In this document: piece by piece, positions 5,523-6,211 of the stretch
Layout: every line of letters begins with the position of its first letter
Numbering within the stretch: position 1 is the stretch's first letter
NCBI GenBank assembly: GCA_014377795.1
Contig: JACMOY010000369.1
Coordinates: 1 to 6,211 of the forward strand
Origin: Actinomycetota bacterium
GTDB taxonomy: Bacteria; Actinomycetota; Actinomycetes; Actinomycetales; Angustibacteraceae
DNA length: 6,211 nucleotides
Direction: 5' to 3'
Program-made: the position numbers and the translations under genes
The notes under the pieces: model-generated
The model's input: the letters and a program-made list of their open reading frames with translations, nothing else
Database searches by the model: none
Told to the model about the DNA's origin: nothing

Positions 5523-6017
5523 ATGGGCACCATCTTCGACGACGTCCTCGCCGCCAACGTGACCTACTCGGCGAGCTACCAGCTCGCCGGCCTCGCCGCC
5601 GGCGCGGCCAAGAACCTGGCCGTTCTGACCTGCATGGACTCGCGGATCGACCCCCTGCGGATGCTGGGTCTGCAGCCGGGCGACGCCAAGATCTTGCGCA
5701 ACGCCGGCGCGCGCGTCACCGACGACGTCCTGCGGACGCTGGTGCTGGCCTCGTTCCTGCTCGGGGTCGACCGCGCCATGATCGTCGCCCACACCAGCTG
5801 CCGGATGGCCACCGATGGTGAAGAGGACGTGCACGATGCGATCCGCGAGGCCGGCGGCCCCGACACGCGCAGCATCCCGTTCCTGACCACCGGCGACCAG
5901 GAGGACTCACTGCGCGCCGACGTCCAGCGGGTGCGCTCGTGGCCCTACCTCGGCAACGTGACCGTCGGCGGGTTCGTCCTCGACCTCAAGAGCGGCCTGC
6001 TGCACCAGGTCTCCTGA
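5523..6017 (+). CDS. Beta-class carbonic anhydrase-like protein
   Basis: A complete 164-residue protein, matching the length of short actinobacterial beta-carbonic anhydrases such as mycobacterial Rv1284. The enzyme interconverts CO2 and bicarbonate in the cytoplasm using a zinc ion. The zinc ligands are all visible: C37 in TCMDSR, then H90 and C93 in VAHTSCRM. The catalytic Asp-Arg dyad D39 and R41 is also present. The RNAGARVTDDVLRTL segment (59-73) is the family core. Unlike the common HTDCGM form, this protein has HTSCRM, so the Asp before the third ligand is Ser. The C-terminus GGFVLDLKSGLLHQV is the usual last strand pair. The start is ATG at 5523, supported by the family-like MGTIFDDVLAANVTYS. 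It converges with the next gene, with 4 bases between stops. Activity is likely but not certain, since some short members have other roles. Confidence 0.85.
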   Translation: MGTIFDDVLAANVTYSASYQLAGLAAGAAKNLAVLTCMDSRIDPLRMLGLQPGDAKILRNAGARVTDDVLRTLVLASFLLGVDRAMIVAHTSCRMATDGEEDVHDAIREAGGPDTRSIPFLTTGDQEDSLRADVQRVRSWPYLGNVTVGGFVLDLKSGLLHQVS

Positions 6018-6021
6018 CGGG

Positions 6022-6210
6022 TCAGTGCCCGGTGAGCCGGGCCAGCACCGGGCCGATGCGCGAGGCGCGCCCCGACCGCCGCTCGTCGGCGTCCGCCGCG
6101 CTCGCCAGCCGCAGCCCAGCGTTGATCCCCAGCCAGCGCACCGGCTCTGGCTCCCAAGGCCGTGAGCGGTGGTTGACCCACGGCAGCGCCGTGAGGACGG
6201 TGCGCCGGCC
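6022..6210 (-). CDS. Probable FAD-dependent oxidoreductase, C-terminal fragment (5' end outside window)
   Basis: The minus-strand frame ending at the TGA at 6024-6022 is open to the right edge and gives 62 residues with no in-window start needed. It reads in part RRTVLTALPWVNHRSRPWEP, then PEPVRWLGINAGLRLASAAD and a basic stretch ending RIGPVLARLTGH. The W-LG-NAGLR pattern and the R.SRI...L.RLTGH ending recall C-termini of actinobacterial FAD-dependent oxidoreductases, but this is by resemblance and the cofactor-binding N-terminus is not in view. The other minus-strand frame crossing this region (6181-5945) runs through the carbonic anhydrase gene and is not protein-like. It is convergent with that gene, 4 bases apart, with no room for a separate terminator. 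The real product could be another enzyme. Confidence 0.6.
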   Translation of the reverse strand, partial: GRRTVLTALPWVNHRSRPWEPEPVRWLGINAGLRLASAADADERRSGRASRIGPVLARLTGH

Positions 6211-6211
6211 G

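Overview
The window is a GC-rich, gene-dense chromosomal segment of an actinomycete. Supporting signs are the strong codon GC bias, a DivIVA-domain protein, a PPOX-class F420-dependent oxidoreductase, and starts that look leaderless. I cannot place it below class level from sequence alone. There are no rRNA or tRNA genes, CRISPR arrays, transposases or phage genes.

Layout, left to right: the 3' part of a DivIVA-domain protein (+, 3-281); a convergent F420/FMN split-barrel oxidoreductase (-, 268-690); a decayed VapC (PIN-domain) toxin relic that can only be read by changing frame (-, about 724-984); prpE, an AMP-forming propionate/acyl-CoA ligase (+, 1037-2968); an orphan ribbon-helix-helix antitoxin overlapping the prpE stop (+, 2965-3189); a complete Phd/YefM-RelE toxin-antitoxin pair (-, 3761-3220); a GH1 beta-glucosidase (-, 5205-3802); a DUF2277 small protein (+, 5276-5494); a beta-carbonic-anhydrase-like protein (+, 5523-6017); and the C-terminal end of what is probably a FAD-dependent oxidoreductase (-, 6210-6022).

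The metabolic genes are ordinary housekeeping or accessory enzymes with no shared pathway visible. PrpE would feed acyl-CoA metabolism, and the glucosidase would hydrolyse beta-glucosides in the cytoplasm. The distinctive theme is toxin-antitoxin turnover around prpE. A dead VapC lies upstream, a toxin-less antitoxin is fused by a 4-base overlap to its 3' end, and an intact RelE-type pair follows. Several genes have a TANNNT-like -10 hexamer 6-7 bases before the start codon and no Shine-Dalgarno sequence, while prpE and the glucosidase have clear ribosome binding sites. I do not see a convincing new multi-gene system. The most informative observations are the VapC relic, the orphan antitoxin, the probable leaderless promoters, and an inverted repeat in the glucosidase/DUF2277 divergent intergenic region.
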